34,843 nucleotides of DNA, taken from contig DASXIR010000227.1 of NCBI GenBank assembly GCA_036497895.1, positions 1-34,843 of the forward strand, in the 5' to 3' direction. Below are positions 32,633 to 34,843 of the stretch, one piece after another. Every line of letters starts with the position of its first letter. Within the stretch, counting starts at the first letter, position 1. A program made the position numbers and the translations under genes. The notes beneath the pieces are model-generated. The model was given only the letters and a program-made list of their open reading frames with translations, was not told the origin of the DNA and searched no databases. Source of the DNA: CAVQFC01 sp036497895 (GTDB lineage: Bacteria; Acidobacteriota; Vicinamibacteria; Vicinamibacterales; CAVVIG01).

Positions 32633-32845
32633 CTAGTCGACGTTCGCGTGCGCGCCGATGATCTCGCGGCTGACCGCCACAACGTTCTTCATCTGGGCGG
32701 CGATGGCCTCGACCACGCCGGTCACGAGCGCGAACTCACGCGGCGTCGTATATCCCTTCTTGTAGATCAGCTGCAGGAGTTCGTCGGAACCGTCGCTCGT
32801 CGCGCGCAACAGCCCCTCGAGGTGTTTGAGATCGTGTCCAGGCAT
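32633..32845 (-). CDS. Small protein of unknown function (70 aa)
   Basis: This short, mostly helical 70-residue protein (HDLKHLEGLLRATSDGSDEL, then VTGVVEAIAAQMKNVVAVSRE) has no signal peptide or membrane segment. A strong AAAGGAG ribosome binding site lies eight bases before ATG 32845, supporting it as a real gene. The sequence suggests a small helical bundle. I do not recognise a family. It stands alone between two convergent or divergent neighbours. The 234-base region between it and the DinB gene shows nothing else definite. Confidence 0.6.
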   Translation of the reverse strand: MPGHDLKHLEGLLRATSDGSDELLQLIYKKGYTTPREFALVTGVVEAIAAQMKNVVAVSREIIGAHANVD

Positions 32846-33079
32846 CGTGCTGTCTCCTTTAGGCGCCTTATCGCGCCATCCGAGAGGTAGTGCACGTGGA
32901 CAGCGAGGCGTTTCATCGGGTTGGCATCGTTGCCGGGAGATAACACCGATCTGTCAGTGGGCAGGGCCTTGGCCGGCAGTGTCGCGACACTCTCTCGCGC
33001 TTCGTTGAGCGCAGCCACACTTAATCAGCGCATCACTTTTGTGTCGTCGGAGTGGTAGCATCTCGCTTCCGGAGGACTT

Positions 33080-33646
33080 GTGAAGAACATCTGTGTTGCC
33101 GCCGCCGTGGCTTTGTCGGTCGTCGTTCCCGCCATCGCGGAGCAAACTCCGCAGCCACCAACCACCGTCGCCGCGTTCGTCCGTGCGCGTTACACGGCCC
33201 GCAAGAACGAGATTGTCCGGGCCGCCGAAAAAATGCCCGAGGAATTCTACGGGTTGCGGCCTGGCCCGCAAGTGGAAGTGCGCACATTCGGGCAACACCT
33301 CGCCCACATCGCCTCCTTCAACTTTCTCTGGTGTTCCGAAGCCAGGGGCGAGAAGAACCCGAACGCAGGAATGACCCTCGAAAAGACCTTGTCGACGAAA
33401 GCCGAGTTCCTGAAGGCGTTGGGCGACTCGTACACGTATTGCGACGCCGCCTATACCGCCCTCACCGATGCCTCAGGCGCCGAAGTTCTCACCATCACGC
33501 AAGAGAGCGGCCGCCAGGTCCAGCTCCCGCGCATGGGTCTGTTAATCCTGAACCTGGGCCACAACGACGAGGTGTACGGGAGCATGGTCACGACGATGCG
33601 AATCAAGAGCATTGTGCCGCCAGCCTCCGAGCCGCGATCACGATAG
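33080..33646 (+). CDS. Secreted DinB-family protein
   Basis: This 188-residue four-helix-bundle protein of the DinB/DUF664 superfamily has an N-terminal signal peptide (MKNICVAAAVALSVVVPAIA/EQ). Candidate metal-binding histidines are H73 or H76 in GQHLAHIASF and H161 in LNLGHNDEVYG, the usual positions in DinB proteins. The start is GTG 33080 with GGAGG four bases upstream. DinB-fold enzymes include thiol transferases and metal-dependent hydrolases, but secreted members common in acidobacteria have no assigned reaction. Confidence 0.85.
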   Translation: MKNICVAAAVALSVVVPAIAEQTPQPPTTVAAFVRARYTARKNEIVRAAEKMPEEFYGLRPGPQVEVRTFGQHLAHIASFNFLWCSEARGEKNPNAGMTLEKTLSTKAEFLKALGDSYTYCDAAYTALTDASGAEVLTITQESGRQVQLPRMGLLILNLGHNDEVYGSMVTTMRIKSIVPPASEPRSR

Positions 33647-33669
33647 ATTCCTCCCGACCAGCAGCGACT

Positions 33670-34843
33670 CTACTTCTTCGCTTTATAAGCGATCAGCACA
33701 TTCCCCGGCGTCTGACCGAACAAGCCGTAGCCCGAGTTGATGAAGATCATGCCGGCGCCGGCAGAAATGCCGTGACTGTCGATCGATCCGCCCTTAGCGT
33801 CAGCGTCGTTGACGGTGGTCTTCGGTCCGACGGTGTCGAGTGTCTTCAATACTTTTCCGGTCTTGCCGTCGAAGATCACGACTTCGCCGCCGAGCGTCGC
33901 CGCGATGACGGCGCCATCGACCGTCAAGGGCGCGGCTGAGAAGCCATATTTCGCCTTGCATGCCCTCACCAGGGCGCCGCGATCGCCGTCGCAATGGGGC
34001 GCGGCGTCATACCCCCACACCTGCTTGCCGGTGGCGATATCCACGGCAAACACACCTGGCCGGGGTGTCGTCTTCGCGTCGGGACTGACCGGATCGGTGC
34101 TGGCGCCAGCGAACGTCGGATCGTTGACGGCCGCGAAGATCCGCTGTCCGTCGGTCGTGAGACCCCAATGGACTCCGCCCAGCGCCGTACCCTCACCAAA
34201 ACGAACATTCCAGAGTTTCGAACCGGATTCGGCATCGAGCGCCAAGACGTCGCCGGATTTTTGTCCAGCGAGCACAACATCTTTACCGGTGGCGCCCTTG
34301 ACGAGGGCCGCGCCCGCGCCGAAGTCGAAGTCACGGCCGGTACCGGGATCGTCTGCGATATTCCATGGGCAATTCGGGCCCGACCGTTCTTTGGTCGACG
34401 AGCAGCCCTCGTTCCAGACGTCGAGTGCCATCGCTTGAAACTTCCACACCGGCGCACCGGTGTCGAGGTCGAGGGCAATCACGGCGTCTGACGTATCGGT
34501 GGCGGGATGCGACGTATTTTCACCCGTCGTGACGATGACGCGGTTGCGTTTCTCGTCGATGAGCGGAATCGACCAAATCGGTGCGCCCGATGGTCCACGC
34601 TGCTTCACGCCGGTGGAAGACACTTTGCCGGTGTACTCGGCGTTCCGCATCGTGTGATTTTCCCAGAGCTTCGAACCGTCCTTTGCTGACAGCGCGACGA
34701 CCGCGCCGTGCCCGATGCAGCATTCGAAGCCTGGCTGCGCACCAGTGACCACGCCCGATGCAGAAATCGGAACGATGATTTTGTTTTTGTAGATGGTGAC
34801 GCCGCCGCGAATCGAACCCTGGTTGCCCTCGGGTTGCCCGCTG
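33670..34843 (-). CDS. PQQ-type beta-propeller dehydrogenase (N-terminus outside window)
   Basis: The gene enters at the right edge, with 390 residues visible. Repeated propeller blades end in tryptophan-docking-like units: GHGAVVALSAKDGSKLWENH, VIALDLDTGAPVWKFQ, VLALDAESGSKLWNVRF and VFAVDIATGKQVWGYD. A vicinal Cys pair in FECCIGHG resembles the vicinal disulfide of quinoprotein alcohol and polyvinyl-alcohol dehydrogenases. An internal GTG at 34752 could be mistaken for the start, but the frame continues upstream with propeller sequence (GSIRGGVTIYKNKIIVP), so the gene is truncated by the window. It is probably periplasmic. Any heme domain would lie outside the window. Confidence 0.88.
   Translation of the reverse strand, partial: SGQPEGNQGSIRGGVTIYKNKIIVPISASGVVTGAQPGFECCIGHGAVVALSAKDGSKLWENHTMRNAEYTGKVSSTGVKQRGPSGAPIWSIPLIDEKRNRVIVTTGENTSHPATDTSDAVIALDLDTGAPVWKFQAMALDVWNEGCSSTKERSGPNCPWNIADDPGTGRDFDFGAGAALVKGATGKDVVLAGQKSGDVLALDAESGSKLWNVRFGEGTALGGVHWGLTTDGQRIFAAVNDPTFAGASTDPVSPDAKTTPRPGVFAVDIATGKQVWGYDAAPHCDGDRGALVRACKAKYGFSAAPLTVDGAVIAATLGGEVVIFDGKTGKVLKTLDTVGPKTTVNDADAKGGSIDSHGISAGAGMIFINSGYGLFGQTPGNVLIAYKAKK

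Overview
The window is GC-rich, densely coded, and looks like a soil acidobacterium, probably of the Vicinamibacteria type. That placement is an inference. It rests on the gene repertoire: a Ser/Thr kinase fused to ATPase and TPR regions, many secreted or lipoprotein orphans, a PQQ beta-propeller enzyme and a secreted DinB protein. It also rests on short palindromic REP-like repeats of kinds I associate with that phylum. No rRNA, complete tRNA, CRISPR array, IS element or phage gene was found.

Layout. Positions 1-2656: an amino acid permease running off the left edge, a secreted cupin, and a divergent aldo/keto reductase. 2738-4910: a purine-base permease divergent from a lipoprotein nucleosidase, a plausible pair for scavenging purines outside the cytoplasm. 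4883-13594 (minus strand): a seven-gene quinohemoprotein amine dehydrogenase (QHNDH) operon in the order qhpG-A-D-C-B-F-E. It has the two-heme alpha subunit, the cross-linked CTQ gamma subunit, the beta-propeller beta subunit, and all four known maturation factors (radical SAM enzyme, flavin monooxygenase, subtilisin-like leader protease, ABC exporter). Nearly all junctions overlap or are only a few bases long. 13747-18702: the large kinase and a five-domain S1 RNA-binding protein. 18802-20848: a broken MauG-like cytochrome c peroxidase and two envelope proteins of unknown role, with REP-like repeats around one of them.

20943-25854 is a second striking block. It encodes a cobalt-type nitrile hydratase whose alpha subunit carries a twin-arginine signal peptide, a signal-less beta subunit, a divergent maturation protein fused to a cysteine-rich ferredoxin-like domain, and a lipoprotein acylase of the penicillin acylase family. 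Together they suggest nitrile hydration, and perhaps amide hydrolysis, outside the cytoplasm. 25905-34843: a secreted M24 peptidase, a secreted orphan, a hybrid histidine kinase followed by an exported Fam20C/HipA-like atypical kinase, a DUF1080-like secreted protein, a small orphan, a secreted DinB protein and the C-terminal part of a PQQ-type beta-propeller dehydrogenase.

Taken together the window reads as an envelope-centred catabolic region for amines, nitriles or amides, purines and peptides. The most notable points are the Tat-exported nitrile hydratase with its fused maturation factor, the complete QHNDH operon with a palindromic repeat inserted in frame in qhpD, and the exported atypical kinase.
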